A stretch of DNA of 64,000 bases. It comes from Salegentibacter sp. (lineage in GTDB: Bacteria; Bacteroidota; Bacteroidia; Flavobacteriales; Flavobacteriaceae). The first letter of the stretch is position 1. Each line of letters opens with the position of its first letter. Location of the stretch: contig JAGXIH010000013.1 in NCBI GenBank assembly GCA_024635795.1, forward strand, positions 1 through 64,000, given 5' to 3'. This document shows positions 15,880-26,035 of this stretch, piece by piece. The translations under genes were made by a program, and so were the position numbers. The notes under the pieces are model-generated. The model saw only the letters and a list, made by a program, of their open reading frames with translations. It was not told the origin of the DNA and searched no databases.

Positions 15880-17082
15880 CTAAAGCCTCTTAATCCTGAA
15901 TTTAAAATTACTGCCCACTCCGGGAGTAGATTGAACCTCTATTTGTCCTTTCATATTTTCTATATGTTTCTTAACCGTAGCCAGACCAATTCCGGTTCCC
16001 GGGTTACCGTGCCGATCGTTAACATCTAAAGTGGTGAAGAGTTCAAAGGCTTTTTCTACCTTTTCAGGTGGGATTCCATTTCCGTTGTCTTCAACTTCAA
16101 AATGATAAAAAGATTTTTTTTCCCTAAACCGAATATCAACCTTTCGCTGCTCTTTATCGTTATATTTTAGTGAATTGCTTAAAAGGTTCATAAACACTTG
16201 AGTGAGTGCTGCTTTATTTATATTATGAAGTTCTCCTTCTTTGGGATAATTGATCTCAATGTCATCAGAAATATTATAAAGATCTACAACGCCTTTTAAG
16301 AGCTCAGGGAGGTCAACATCTTCGTAATCTTTTTCAAAAATATAATCACTGCGGTAAAAGCTTAGAATTCCATCTACATAATTCCGAAGAGAATAGGAGG
16401 AGTCTACTAAGAAATTCAGGTAATCTTTGGTTTGCTCGTCAAGTTTATCTTCATTTTCTTCCTTAAGGAGTTCTGTTAGGGAAATGATATTGGCAAGAGG
16501 CGATTTTATATCGTGGGAAACCAGGCTTGCGAATTTTTCAAGTTCCCGGTATTTTTGTTTTAAAGAGCGTTGTACGTGATGTAGTTTATAGTTTTGCTTT
16601 CGGGCTTCGAAAAGATTCATGCCTTGGCTGGCCAAAGCTTCCAGGGATTTAAGCTGATTTGGTTTCAGCATTCTGGGTTTAACATCATAAACACAAAAAA
16701 CGGCTATAGCGTGCCCCTGTGAATTTACCAATGGCACCCCGGCAAAAAACTGGTATTCCCGGTCATAAAGACCCTTAGCCTTTTCAAATACTTCAGGTTG
16801 TTCTGCTTTTTGTAGGATAAGATTTTTTTCTCCTGATTGTATACTTAGTTCACAAAAGGAATTTTGACGGGGAATAGAGGAAAGTTCTGTGCCATAAACC
16901 GCTTTACTCCAGACTTCCTTCTTTGCGATAATGCTAATTTTGGCGACCGGAACTTCACAAATTTCGGCAGCAAGAAAGGTTAATTGGTCATAATCCTTGT
17001 CAGGACCCGATTTGAAAATAGCATATTGTGCTAAAGCAGCACGGCGCAATTTTTCGTTAACTGACACTGTTTTTTGTTGCAT
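15880..17082 (-). CDS. GAF-domain sensor histidine kinase (copy 2)
   Basis: A 400-residue cytoplasmic kinase without membrane segments. Order: a short N-terminal helix, a GAF domain (about 20-165, with FFAGVPLVNSQGHAIAVFCVYD), a linking coiled coil (about 165-190), HisKA with FASLVSHDIKSPLANI (phospho-acceptor His), and HATPase_c with the N box NSLKYNDK, G1 DNGNGIPP and G2 GTGIGLATVKK. All catalytic motifs are intact. It is a tandem paralogue of the kinase gene just upstream on the same strand (68-base gap). No response regulator is next to either copy, so the partner is elsewhere. The signal sensed by the GAF domain is unknown. Confidence 0.92.
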   Translation of the reverse strand: MQQKTVSVNEKLRRAALAQYAIFKSGPDKDYDQLTFLAAEICEVPVAKISIIAKKEVWSKAVYGTELSSIPRQNSFCELSIQSGEKNLILQKAEQPEVFEKAKGLYDREYQFFAGVPLVNSQGHAIAVFCVYDVKPRMLKPNQLKSLEALASQGMNLFEARKQNYKLHHVQRSLKQKYRELEKFASLVSHDIKSPLANIISLTELLKEENEDKLDEQTKDYLNFLVDSSYSLRNYVDGILSFYRSDYIFEKDYEDVDLPELLKGVVDLYNISDDIEINYPKEGELHNINKAALTQVFMNLLSNSLKYNDKEQRKVDIRFREKKSFYHFEVEDNGNGIPPEKVEKAFELFTTLDVNDRHGNPGTGIGLATVKKHIENMKGQIEVQSTPGVGSNFKFRIKRL

Positions 17083-17150
17083 ATCCCAGAATGACTTCTT
17101 ACAAGATATTAAAATTTATGCAACTAATTAAATTTTAGGCGGGCTAAGGT

Positions 17151-18386
17151 TTAGAAGTTGCGCTTTGCCGAAAAGGTGAATTGTGTGCCCTGGCCTGGTT
17201 GGGAGTTAACCTTTATATTTCCTCCCAGGTTTTTAACCAGTCTTTTTACTGTAGATAGCCCAATTCCATTCCCTTTATTTCCTTTTCTGTCGGTAACTGC
17301 TAAGGTTGTGAACATTTGAAATATTTCTTCCTGTTTGTCTTGCGGGATTCCAATCCCGTTATCAGTGATACTGAAATAATAAAAATCTGGAGTTTGTCTA
17401 AAATCAATATCAATAACGATCTTCTCGCTCTTATTATATTTCAAACTATTGCTTAAAAGATTCAGGAAAATCTGTTCCAGAGCAGCTCTGTTTGTTTGGA
17501 TGATTATATTTTCATTGGGTAGATTTATATCTACATTATCAGTGATATTAAAAAGATCAATGATTTCCTCCAACATATGGTGGAGATCAAATTCCTGCTT
17601 TTTAAGATCGGAAGTATCATTAGTTTCATAATGATTTAATAAGCTATTGATATACTCACTTAAATTTAATCCCGCATTTTTTAAATTTTTAAGGTATTTA
17701 AGTCCCTCGTCTCCCAATTGATCGCTGTATTTAGCCTTTAAAATGTCGGCGGTAATTATCATATTGGCCAACGGCATTTTCATATCGTGAGAAACCACTC
17801 CTGCAAAATCTTTTAATGCAGTATTATGTTCCTTTAATTCCTTCTTTATCTGTTCGAGGTGATTATTCTTTCTCCTTAATTCGAATAAAACCTCTACGTG
17901 TTTGGCCAGAGCTTTTAGAGCAATCTTTTGTTCTTTATCAAGTTTATTGGGTTTATTGTCCAGTACACATAAAGTTCCCAAAGCAAAACCATGATGATCT
18001 ACCAGGGGCATTCCCGCGTAAAATTGAACCGGGTTGTTTTCATCCAGAGTAAAAGGATTGTCTTTAAAGCGTTCATCCAGACGGGTGTCATTCACAACCA
18101 TTAATTGTTTTGGCTTAAGAATGGCATGGGCGCAAAAGGAAACTTCCCGGCTGGAACCACAAATTTCAGTTCCATATCTGGATTTAAAGTATTGTTCTGT
18201 CTCTCCAACCACTGATATTAGGGAAACCGGGGTTTTACAAATGAAACTTGCGAGCTTGGTGATGTTATCGAATTCAGCTTCCGGAGGGGTATTAAAAATT
18301 CCGGCCTCTTCCAGAGAAGCTAACCTTTCTAGCTCATTTCGCGGTATCGCTGGTTTGATCATTTGTTTAGCCCCTGTCTTTATCAT
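17151..18386 (-). CDS. GAF-domain sensor histidine kinase (copy 1)
   Basis: A 411-residue soluble kinase built like its neighbour: GAF domain (about 25-175; FYAGMPLVDHHGFALGTLCVLD), short coiled coil, HisKA (FAGVVSHDMKMPLANM) and HATPase_c (NSLKYNKS, DNGIGIPQD, GNGIGLSTVKRL). The two copies match in domain order, length and many residues across GAF and kinase parts, so they arose by tandem duplication and then diverged well beyond recent copies. The ATG at 18386 is used; a second ATG at 18362 would also keep the whole GAF domain. It is the first gene of the pair, and 243 bases of gene-free sequence lie upstream. Confidence 0.92.
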   Translation of the reverse strand: MIKTGAKQMIKPAIPRNELERLASLEEAGIFNTPPEAEFDNITKLASFICKTPVSLISVVGETEQYFKSRYGTEICGSSREVSFCAHAILKPKQLMVVNDTRLDERFKDNPFTLDENNPVQFYAGMPLVDHHGFALGTLCVLDNKPNKLDKEQKIALKALAKHVEVLFELRRKNNHLEQIKKELKEHNTALKDFAGVVSHDMKMPLANMIITADILKAKYSDQLGDEGLKYLKNLKNAGLNLSEYINSLLNHYETNDTSDLKKQEFDLHHMLEEIIDLFNITDNVDINLPNENIIIQTNRAALEQIFLNLLSNSLKYNKSEKIVIDIDFRQTPDFYYFSITDNGIGIPQDKQEEIFQMFTTLAVTDRKGNKGNGIGLSTVKRLVKNLGGNIKVNSQPGQGTQFTFSAKRNF

Positions 18387-18629
18387 AGCAAATAATTAAC
18401 CTAAATTAACAAAAAAAAATGACATATGTTAAAATAAAATTAAAAAGTTTTAGTTTAGGTTTTCAGGGGGAAAAGTAAAGTTAAAGTTAGTTGGTTTTAT
18501 TGCTGTTGCTTGTTTCAATAACTTCTCGAAAAAAATGGAAGTACTTTGGAAACCTTATTCCATATAATATAAAAGGACTGTTGGACCTGGGAAGAGGTTG
18601 TTTCTATCTATCCGGGTAAGCTAAATTTG
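18387..18629. other. gene-free interval upstream of the GAF kinase pair
   Basis: 243 bases with no credible reading frame or RNA gene. It is AT-rich and presumably holds the promoter of the kinase pair, but I find no good TTTG-N19-TAnnTTTG match. No strong hairpin follows the stop of the TIGR02757 gene's neighbour in this interval either. Confidence 0.4.
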
Positions 18630-19394
18630 TTAAAGCTTTTCATTAGCTCCAATTCCAAACAATGCGAAATCATATTTAACAGGATCAATCGGATCCATTT
18701 TCCGAAGGGAATTATCAAGCTCCTTTAGGGCTTTTGCATCGTTCGCCTTGCGTTTTAGAAGCTTTAATTTACGGGCTACGTTGCCCGAATGGACATCCAG
18801 CGGGCAACTTAATTGTTGAGATTGTAAGCTATCCCAGATCCCAAAATCAACACCCGAAAGATCTTTTCTAACCATCCACCTTAAATACATATTAATGCGT
18901 TTAGCTGCTGAATTCTTTTGTGGATCGCTCACGTGTTTTTCCGTCCTGCGGGCGTGGGGAAGTTTAAAGAAAATTTGCTTAAAATGATGAATGGCCGGTT
19001 GCAGTGATCTTTCTTCAGCGTGGGTGCTGAAGATTTTTTCTATTCCCCCGTAATTTAAATAAATGTTTTTGAGCGCTTTTATGAAATACTGAAGATCGAT
19101 TCCCTGAAAGGTTCGATGAACGAAGTTTTCGAGCTTTTCAAGATCAGCAGGAGAGTGGTTTATAACGAAATCGTACGGAGACCTTTCCAGCAATTCCATT
19201 AACCTATCAGCATTTTTAAGAATGCTTTTTCTGTTTCCCCATGCAATGGTAGCCGTAAGAAAACCCGCAATTTCAATATCTTCTTTTTTGCTGAATTGAT
19301 GAGGAATTTGAATAGGGTCGGTCTCAATAAAATGTAAAGTATTGTATTGTTCAACCTTAAAATCAAGAAAAGATTTTAACTCGCTTTTATTCAA
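18630..19394 (-). CDS. TIGR02757 family protein
   Basis: A 254-residue soluble protein of family TIGR02757 (DUF2400), found in Bacteroidetes and a few other phyla; its function is unknown. Typical segments are DPIQIPHQFSKKEDIEIAGF, ATIAWGNRKSI, the C-terminal CPLDVHSGNVARKLKLLKRK and a final DPVKYDFALFGIG. The His/Asp placement around PLDVHSG recalls a helix-hairpin-helix glycosylase-like fold, but this is only a weak similarity. The start is TTG at 19394, since no ATG lies before the conserved N-terminus. It is 16 bases after the lolD-like gene and is the last member of that operon. Confidence 0.88.
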   Translation of the reverse strand: MNKSELKSFLDFKVEQYNTLHFIETDPIQIPHQFSKKEDIEIAGFLTATIAWGNRKSILKNADRLMELLERSPYDFVINHSPADLEKLENFVHRTFQGIDLQYFIKALKNIYLNYGGIEKIFSTHAEERSLQPAIHHFKQIFFKLPHARRTEKHVSDPQKNSAAKRINMYLRWMVRKDLSGVDFGIWDSLQSQQLSCPLDVHSGNVARKLKLLKRKANDAKALKELDNSLRKMDPIDPVKYDFALFGIGANEKL

Positions 19395-19410
19395 AATTCA
19401 GGAATTTAAT

Positions 19411-20070
19411 TTAAATAATTTCTCCGTCTACCATCGTGAGTTTCCGGTCGGCCATATTGGCAAGTTCTTCGTTATGAGTTACGATAACAAAAGTTTGCTT
19501 AAATTCATCCCTTAGCCTGAAAAATAATTTATGCAGGTTTTCTGCCGATTCGCTATCGAGATTTCCAGAGGGTTCATCGGCAAAGATAATGGCTGGATTA
19601 TTTACCAGAGCCCTGGCCACTGCGATGCGTTGTTGTTCTCCGCCGCTTAATTCTGAGGGTTTGTGATTTGCCCGGTTTTCCAGGCCTAAAAACCCCAGAA
19701 GTTCATGGGCCCGTTTTTCGGCTTCTGCTTTTGGTTTATTCTGAATAAAAGCAGGAATACAAATATTTTCCAGCGCGGTGAATTCGGGAAGCAATTGATG
19801 AAACTGAAAGATAAATCCAATATGTTTATTTCTGAATTTAGAAAGCTCCCTGGAAGAAAGCCCATAGATATCGGTCCCGTTTATTTTTAACTCTGAAGCT
19901 TTGTTCTTTTCAGGGTTATCCAGGGTGCCTAAAATCTGAAGAAGTGTGGTTTTCCCTGCTCCTGAAGCTCCTACTATCGATACAATTTCGCTCCGTTTTA
20001 TATGCAAATTCACTCCCTTTAAAACGTGGAGATCTCCGTAGTATTTATGAATGTTTTTGGTAAGTATCAT
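19411..20070 (-). CDS. lolD: ABC transporter ATP-binding protein, LolD type
   Basis: A 219-residue ABC ATPase of the LolD/MacB class: Walker [10 protein letters not shown], a Q loop in [18 protein letters not shown], the signature [15 protein letters not shown], Walker [13 protein letters not shown] and the His switch IVTHNEEL. The [10 protein letters not shown] segment is typical of LolD, the ATPase that powers release of lipoproteins from the inner membrane by LolCE. No matching permease gene is in the window, which is normal in Bacteroidetes. The frame is open to 20124, but the family begins at the ATG at 20070 ([12 protein letters not shown]). It follows the DUF5916 gene by 56 bases and precedes the TIGR02757 gene. 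Confidence 0.9.
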   Translation of the reverse strand: MILTKNIHKYYGDLHVLKGVNLHIKRSEIVSIVGASGAGKTTLLQILGTLDNPEKNKASELKINGTDIYGLSSRELSKFRNKHIGFIFQFHQLLPEFTALENICIPAFIQNKPKAEAEKRAHELLGFLGLENRANHKPSELSGGEQQRIAVARALVNNPAIIFADEPSGNLDSESAENLHKLFFRLRDEFKQTFVIVTHNEELANMADRKLTMVDGEII

Positions 20071-20126
20071 ATTTTTCTGGACTATTAAAAAGGGAAAAAT
20101 ACCCAAATTAGACAGAATCCCCAAGA

Positions 20127-22571
20127 TTAGCTCTCAAAGATGTTATAAAGATTATTGTAATCGATAAAGTAAACAACACGCAGGCTCAAAACCTGTTTTA
20201 TAGGTTGGTTGAATAAATTTTCAAGGCTGTACTGATAATTCAACAGGCTTAATTTATCCTGATTAAATATGGAATTTCTATAAAGCAGGATCGCCTGGCT
20301 TCCTGGCGCGAATGTCCAGCTATAGCTCAGGTCAAGGTTCCATATATTAAAGTTTCGGTTTGGGTTGTTTTGTTGAATAACCTGATAGGATTTGGGATTT
20401 AACTCTCCATTATCTTGCAGAATCGAATAAGCATCTTCGGTGAAATGAGCCGTTGACCAGAAATTTCTAAAACTTAGGTTTAAGGCCTGTTTGGTATTAA
20501 AATTATAACTGGCTTTAAGTGAGTTTTCAATACTTTCCATATCTCTTTTTCCAAATATGATATCTCTGTCTGAAAAGTCAACAAAACTTTGCCTGTTTTT
20601 CTCTAGGGAATAGTTAAAGGAATATACAACATCAAATTTATCAGAAAACCTTACTCGTGGACTTAAGCGTAACCTATACTCTTCCTGGGAGGAATTAATG
20701 TATTTTCCATAACGAAGGCGAATATCATACGCAAAAGTCTTTCTGTAATCTGAAGAAACCCACAACTGGCTATTAATATTTTGGTTGTAGTTAATAAACA
20801 TGCCTTCCTTGCGAGGTTCGAAAAAATCACGAAATTTAGAATTAACATCCAGATTACCGCCAAAAGCAAAGCGCTCCCGGGTCACTGCAAAGAAGCTTCC
20901 GCCAACACCTGTACCTACAGCCATATCGGGCCGGTACCTACGCCGATGATTTCCGTAGACTTCAATTCTGTAACGGTTAAAACGTTCGGTGGGTTCAAAG
21001 ATCTGATAAGATGTACCCCAGAAAAAGTTGTTGTAATTATTGGTAAAATTGATCCCCAGATCGTTTATATCATAGGTTTGATTAGCAAACCTGTGACTTA
21101 CGCCATAACGGAAATTGCCTTTTGTTCGGTTTACCGAAAATTCTGAAGCAAACCCGGCAACAGTATTACCGGTAACATTCACCTGGCTCATTTTCGCTTC
21201 GCCTTCAAAATTGAATGAATTGGCTTTATTGTAGATATCAAATAAAAAACCACTCACATTAGCATCCCTGTAATGCCCCTCGCGAGTTACGTTGGTATTA
21301 ATTAAGCTGATGGAAGAATTCTGGTTAAACTGCTGGTCGAGTACCAGGATATTGTAATTAGCGAACGGCTCCGTGACCCTGGTACGTGTGTCACCGGTAA
21401 TTGTATCCCTATAAATAGCCTTCATTTCACTGGTAATAGCATTAAAAAACCCAATGCCGAGATTATTTTCTGTGCGGCCGGATATTTTAAAAGCATTTAA
21501 TAGATCTGCGCGTTCGGGATTTTCTTCTATTACTTCATTAGGTCTAAGATTTGCTGGCGCTGATCTATATCCGGTTGGTGCATCGCCCACTCTTCGGGAA
21601 TAGAAAAGATCACCTTTAGTAAAAAGTTCAGTGCCCTCGGTGAAAAAGGCCCGATTTTCCCCAAACTGTTGCTCAAAAGGAGTGAGGTTTAATTCAACAT
21701 CATCGAAGGCCGCCTGCCCGAAATCGGGGACAAGGGTTGCATCCAGAGTGAAGGCATCATTTATTCCGTACTTAACGTCCAAACCGGCACTAAAAGCGTT
21801 TTTGGTGCGATCATCATATTGCTGTATCTCGGCTGAAGCATAGGGGTAAAGGCTAAGTCTAATAGGTGGATCAATGTTTTCAATACCCGTTACTAATCCT
21901 GTGTACTGACTCATTTTTCCTACCGACTTATCGATATAATTCCAGCTATAAGTTTCATTGCGGTGGGTGATTTTCCTGGTGAATTGAATGGCCCAGGACT
22001 GTATTTTCTTTTTGGGAAACCTCAGAGCAGAGTAGGGGATTTTGATTTCGGCATACCAGCCCGTATTGTCGTGAAAAACCTCCGCTTCCCAGACGGTATT
22101 GAAAGTATAATCTTCATTATCTCCATTAGCTTTACCATCTATTATTGCCCCGGAAGTCGTGACGATAAATCGCGTTTGATTTTCGCCATCATCATAAGGA
22201 TTTATATCCACCAGAAAAAACTCTGAAAGTCCAACGTTATCCCGTTGGGTGAATTGTTTTACCGTTTTTTCAGGCTCACCAGATCGCATATAGGCAGCTA
22301 TAAAAATTGCTTCATCATTATAAGCAACTTTCACATCGGTAGCGTATTCTTCGGGAATGGGATTTCCATCGCCGGGTTCATACATTAGAAAGTCTGAAGC
22401 TACAGGTAGAGATTGATAGACTTTCTCATCAAGATTTCCATCTATTTTTGGAGCATCGCTTATTCTGGTGATCTCATAGGTTTTGCGATCTTTTAAATCA
22501 ACCTCTACCGATTGAGTATAAATATTAGGAGTAAAAAGGATAAAAAACAGAAGAAAAAAACGAATGGACAT
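20127..22571 (-). CDS. DUF5916 outer-membrane protein with CBM9-like N-terminal domain
   Basis: An 814-residue exported protein. It starts with a signal peptide (about residues 1-20, ending ...TPNIYTQS), then a carbohydrate-binding module family 9-like domain (about 35-225; [16 protein letters not shown] and [14 protein letters not shown]), and then the DUF5916 region that forms a C-terminal beta barrel with alternating aromatic strands. Such proteins sit in the outer membrane of Bacteroidetes; their ligands are not known, and the CBM9-like part is often present without any known sugar substrate. The frame begins with a TTG before the ATG at 22571; I use the ATG. It precedes the lolD-like gene by 56 bases. 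Confidence 0.88.
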   Translation of the reverse strand: MSIRFFLLFFILFTPNIYTQSVEVDLKDRKTYEITRISDAPKIDGNLDEKVYQSLPVASDFLMYEPGDGNPIPEEYATDVKVAYNDEAIFIAAYMRSGEPEKTVKQFTQRDNVGLSEFFLVDINPYDDGENQTRFIVTTSGAIIDGKANGDNEDYTFNTVWEAEVFHDNTGWYAEIKIPYSALRFPKKKIQSWAIQFTRKITHRNETYSWNYIDKSVGKMSQYTGLVTGIENIDPPIRLSLYPYASAEIQQYDDRTKNAFSAGLDVKYGINDAFTLDATLVPDFGQAAFDDVELNLTPFEQQFGENRAFFTEGTELFTKGDLFYSRRVGDAPTGYRSAPANLRPNEVIEENPERADLLNAFKISGRTENNLGIGFFNAITSEMKAIYRDTITGDTRTRVTEPFANYNILVLDQQFNQNSSISLINTNVTREGHYRDANVSGFLFDIYNKANSFNFEGEAKMSQVNVTGNTVAGFASEFSVNRTKGNFRYGVSHRFANQTYDINDLGINFTNNYNNFFWGTSYQIFEPTERFNRYRIEVYGNHRRRYRPDMAVGTGVGGSFFAVTRERFAFGGNLDVNSKFRDFFEPRKEGMFINYNQNINSQLWVSSDYRKTFAYDIRLRYGKYINSSQEEYRLRLSPRVRFSDKFDVVYSFNYSLEKNRQSFVDFSDRDIIFGKRDMESIENSLKASYNFNTKQALNLSFRNFWSTAHFTEDAYSILQDNGELNPKSYQVIQQNNPNRNFNIWNLDLSYSWTFAPGSQAILLYRNSIFNQDKLSLLNYQYSLENLFNQPIKQVLSLRVVYFIDYNNLYNIFES

Positions 22572-22720
22572 CAATATCTTTTAATTAAAGACGAATAACT
22601 TTTATTATTCTTACATCTTAGGTGTAAGGCATTACAATATTAGCCAATTTCTCGTTAATTCGAGGTAATTTCCGGGGCATATAAAGCTTGTTTTGCTCGC
22701 ATTATCTATATTTATAAAAT

Positions 22721-23272
22721 ATGGTACAGAAAAGTTTAGAAACCGCCACCCTGGCTGGGGGATGCTTCTGGTGTACAGAAGCTGTTTTTCAGCGGGTAAA
22801 AGGAGTAAAAAGCGTGATACCTGGTTTTACCGGAGGGAACATTAAAAATCCGGCTTACAGGGAAATTATTACGGGCAGGACCGGTCATGCTGAAGCGATA
22901 CAGATAAGTTTTGATCCCGAAACGGTAAGTTTCAGGGAATTATTATTTATTTTCTTTGGCACTCATGATCCCACCACCTTAAACAGGCAACAAAATGATG
23001 TGGGTACCCAATATCGTAGTGCCGTTTTTTATCATTCCGAAGAACAAAAAAATACAGCTTTTGAAGTTATTCAGGAATTGGAGAATGAGAAAGTTTTTCA
23101 GAATAAAATAGTTACCGAAATCTCCCCTGCATCCAATTTTTATCCGGCTGAGGAGGAACATAAGGATTATTACGACCAACATCGTCAGCAGCCATATTGC
23201 CAGTATATAATTGATCCGAAGATTGAAAAATTGAGAAATTCATTTGCAGATAAGCTTAAAACCCCGAATTAA
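22721..23272 (+). CDS. msrA: peptide-methionine (S)-S-oxide reductase
   Basis: Repairs methionine-S-sulfoxide in proteins, using thioredoxin. The 183 residues carry the active-site motif GGCFWCTEAVFQ with the nucleophilic Cys, the segment GFTGGNIKNPAY, the catalytic Glu/Tyr region TGHAEAIQISFDP, THDPTTLNRQQNDVGTQYRS and the C-terminal EEEHKDYYDQH. The motif GCFWCTE is the family signature. It has no signal peptide and no fused MsrB domain. It stands alone, divergent from the DUF5916 gene and with its own start ATG at 22721. Confidence 0.96.
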   Translation: MVQKSLETATLAGGCFWCTEAVFQRVKGVKSVIPGFTGGNIKNPAYREIITGRTGHAEAIQISFDPETVSFRELLFIFFGTHDPTTLNRQQNDVGTQYRSAVFYHSEEQKNTAFEVIQELENEKVFQNKIVTEISPASNFYPAEEEHKDYYDQHRQQPYCQYIIDPKIEKLRNSFADKLKTPN

Positions 23273-23337
23273 GCCGGAAAGCCCTGCTATGCCTAAAAGT
23301 GGCACCTTTATTGCCTTAAATTTAAAAACTGTTACAA

Positions 23338-23640
23338 ATGGATAAATCGAAAAATAAATTACTTGTAAAAGGTCTTGCTTATGATGTCGTTGGTATGACT
23401 ACCATGGCTATTCCTGTTGTAGGGCCATTTTTGGATATTTTATGGGCACCATATGCAGCAAAAACCCTTCAGAAAATGTACCCCGGGAAAAAAGGAAAAC
23501 TGGCCTCGGTTGTTCTGTTTATTGAAGAGATACTACCGGGAACAGATATTATTCCAACCTTCACGCTTATGTGGTTGTATACTTATGTTTGGAATAAAGA
23601 TAAACCGGGAGAATTACGCCCAATAAAAATAAGATCTTAA
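23338..23640 (+). CDS. small conserved membrane-associated protein, unknown function
   Basis: A 100-residue hydrophobic protein. Two hydrophobic stretches are visible: about 18-38 (VGMTTMAIPVVGPFLDILWAP) and about 55-84 (LASVVLFIEEILPG and FTLMWLYTYVW). The central KMYPGKKGK is basic. I do not recognise a named family; similar small proteins occur next to unrelated genes in flavobacteria. It lies 65 bases after msrA on the same strand and is followed by a hairpin terminator. It may be co-transcribed with msrA or have its own promoter; the spacer has no convincing -7 element. Confidence 0.7.
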   Translation: MDKSKNKLLVKGLAYDVVGMTTMAIPVVGPFLDILWAPYAAKTLQKMYPGKKGKLASVVLFIEEILPGTDIIPTFTLMWLYTYVWNKDKPGELRPIKIRS

Positions 23641-23664
23641 ATAAATTATACCCATTAAATTATA

Positions 23665-23699
23665 AAGAAAGCAGTCGGGAATTTCCCGACTGCTTTCTT
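23665..23699. terminator. strong bidirectional hairpin between convergent genes
   Basis: AAGAAAGCAGTCGGGA and TCCCGACTGCTTTCTT form a perfect 16-bp stem with a 3-base loop, between the small membrane protein gene and the convergent TonB-dependent receptor gene. T runs are short on both sides, but its position and stability make termination likely. Confidence 0.75.
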
Positions 23700-23716
23700 G
23701 TTTACTGATGAATTTT

Positions 23717-25990
23717 TTAAAGAAACCAATTTAGAGATATAGAAATATTTCTGCCAATGTTGGCTACATTATCGGGTTTTAAGCGGGATAAATGTGAAAT
23801 ATAGGTTTTGTTTAAAAGATTGTTACCGCTAATGGTAAATTGGAGGTCTGAGCCATTAAGGTCGAAGGTACCTCCAAAACCGGCTCCCAACAGGCTATAA
23901 CCACCGGTGCGGGTTTCAAATGTACCCACCCGGTTCTGGTCGAAGACATTTTTTAATCTTAAAAACGCATATTTTTTCTTTACTACTTCTCCTTCCAATT
24001 CAATCCTAAAGGTGTTGGTGAGAGAGTTTGCAGGGATTAAAGGCAGGTTCTCGCCATCCTCCAATTCTCCGTGAACCAATTCGAAACCTGTTTCCCAATG
24101 CAACCAGTCTAACGGGTGGGGATGGATATGTGCTCCAATTTCAGTTCCATACAAACGGGCATTATTTTGCGTGTATTGAAATACCAGGTCATTATCAATC
24201 ATTTCTCCTGTAGGATTTAGATAGATATAATCCTTAATGTTATTTTGAAACACATTTACATAAGTTTCAAAATGCTCATTTCTAAGTTCTACTGAAAGGT
24301 CTATTTGGAAGTTTTGCTCATTATCCAGGTTCACATCCCCAACCTCATACCTGTTGGCACCGTGGTGAGCTCCATCAGAAGTGAGTTCGGCCAGATTGGG
24401 TGCTCTAAAACCACTCGCCAGATTTAACCTGGCATTAATGCTTTCAGAAAAATCATACTTAGCACCCAATGCACCATTTATACTATTGAAATTGCGATCT
24501 ATGGCAGGAATAAATTCTTCGTCCTCATCATGACCATATTCAGTGCTTTCCAGATTTCGGAAATCATATCGTAATCCGCCCTGAAAATCCCATTTTTCGA
24601 AGTGAAGGTGTGTGGTAGCAAAAATTCCAAAGTCGGTAGTTATCGCGTCAGGAATCAGGATCTCTTCTCCCAAATTTGAATTAGTCTGGTACATCCCCTG
24701 GATACCTGCAATTGTTTCAAACTTGCCAAGTCTTGGGAAATTATATTTCAAATTATAATTGAGTGTTTCCAGGTGCATTTCCAGCGCCGGGTGTTCACCT
24801 TCGTGATCTTCCTCTTCCCCATTGATCTCTTCCCCGTTATTTTCTTCCTCTTCTTCATGACCGTGTTCGTCTTCAAATTCCCGCCTGTTGTTAAACTGAT
24901 AGCCCACCTTAAAATCAATGCTGGAATTTCTAAAATAAAATTTATTATCCAGGCTTACTATGTGGTTGTCGATCTCCTGAAAGGGTAATAAAGGTTCTTT
25001 CTCTGTATTTTGAATCCCCATCTCTTCGGGTATCCCAATGTTAGAGCGGTTGTAGTTGTAGCGAAGATCTCCTTTATATTTCTGGTCCTGGTAACCAACC
25101 CCGGTTTTAAAATCCTTTTCGTTGAAACGGGTATTGGTAACCCTATCTCCATCTCCGGTTTCATAGTCGCTATGTGCGGCATAACTTCCGCGGGCAAGGA
25201 ATTTTAATTTTTCTCCTGAAGTTGCTGCCATTGCGCTCCCTTGATAGCCGTTTGTATTACTGAAATAATTTGCATCTACTTCAGCCTTTATAGAATTGGA
25301 AGAAGCAAAACGTTCGGGATTAAGATAGAGTACCCCACCAATAGCATCGCTTCCGTAGAGCAGGGAAGCAGGACCTTTAATTACTTCTACGCTCTCAATT
25401 CCCTTAGAACTAATCCCCAGACCGTGTTCGTCTCCATATTGCTGGTTTTCCAGTCTAATGCCCTGGGTATACACCAAAACCCGGTTCGAACTCAAGCCCC
25501 GGATTACGGGCTTACCAATTCCTAAACCGGTGGTAAGACTTTCCACACCTTCTATCTGTGAGATCCCATCAGTAAGTGTGATGGCTCCTTTTCTGGTTAA
25601 GGTAGCAACATTCTCCCGGGAAACCCGCATCACATTATCGCTTTGCAATTGATGAAATGGAGTTGAAATTATAACTTCCTCCATCTCAATTGCTGAAGGT
25701 TTCAGGCTTATGTCAAAGCTTCCCGAGAAAGGTATACTTATCTCATCAGAGAAAGTGCTGAACCCTACTGAGGACATCACAATTTTATGATTCCCGGTGG
25801 GAAGGTTTTTAAAAATAAACCTTCCATCCAAATCGGTTATTTCACCCTTTTCCAGGCCGGGAAGGTAAACGGTGGCGCCAATAACAGGTTCTCCACTAAC
25901 GAGATCTGTTACAGTACCCTGTAGATTATTTTGAGCATATATAGACGAATTCACTGCCAGAAACAGCAAAAAGAAAATTTTGGTTTTCAT
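23717..25990 (-). CDS. TonB-dependent receptor with acidic/His-rich loop (probable metal uptake)
   Basis: A 757-residue outer-membrane receptor. Order: signal peptide (about 1-19, ending in IYAQ), a carboxypeptidase-regulatory-like domain (about 22-105; GTVTDLVSGEPVIGATVYLP), a plug domain (about 120-225; TLTDGISQIEGVESLTTG and GIESVEVIKGPASLLYGSDAIGG), then a beta barrel ending in the aromatic NISISLNWFL. A loop at about 368-408 is very rich in Glu and His (DEHGHEEEEENNGEEING and EDHEGEHPALEMH), and another HDEDEE patch lies further on. Such loops mark ZnuD-like zinc receptors; the metal here is inferred. It is the third gene of a likely operon after DUF6787 and the His-rich small protein (45-base gap). 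Confidence 0.93.
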   Translation of the reverse strand: MKTKIFFLLFLAVNSSIYAQNNLQGTVTDLVSGEPVIGATVYLPGLEKGEITDLDGRFIFKNLPTGNHKIVMSSVGFSTFSDEISIPFSGSFDISLKPSAIEMEEVIISTPFHQLQSDNVMRVSRENVATLTRKGAITLTDGISQIEGVESLTTGLGIGKPVIRGLSSNRVLVYTQGIRLENQQYGDEHGLGISSKGIESVEVIKGPASLLYGSDAIGGVLYLNPERFASSNSIKAEVDANYFSNTNGYQGSAMAATSGEKLKFLARGSYAAHSDYETGDGDRVTNTRFNEKDFKTGVGYQDQKYKGDLRYNYNRSNIGIPEEMGIQNTEKEPLLPFQEIDNHIVSLDNKFYFRNSSIDFKVGYQFNNRREFEDEHGHEEEEENNGEEINGEEEDHEGEHPALEMHLETLNYNLKYNFPRLGKFETIAGIQGMYQTNSNLGEEILIPDAITTDFGIFATTHLHFEKWDFQGGLRYDFRNLESTEYGHDEDEEFIPAIDRNFNSINGALGAKYDFSESINARLNLASGFRAPNLAELTSDGAHHGANRYEVGDVNLDNEQNFQIDLSVELRNEHFETYVNVFQNNIKDYIYLNPTGEMIDNDLVFQYTQNNARLYGTEIGAHIHPHPLDWLHWETGFELVHGELEDGENLPLIPANSLTNTFRIELEGEVVKKKYAFLRLKNVFDQNRVGTFETRTGGYSLLGAGFGGTFDLNGSDLQFTISGNNLLNKTYISHLSRLKPDNVANIGRNISISLNWFL

Positions 25991-26035
25991 AAGAAATTTT
26001 TAAAATGATTCTGATAACTAATTTTGTCAGGTATA

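Noticed and set aside
24770-24890. Low-complexity stretch resembling a short tandem repeat
   Set aside because: It is the Glu/His-rich loop of the TonB receptor coded by GAA/GAG and CAT/CAC codons on the minus strand, not a repeat array.
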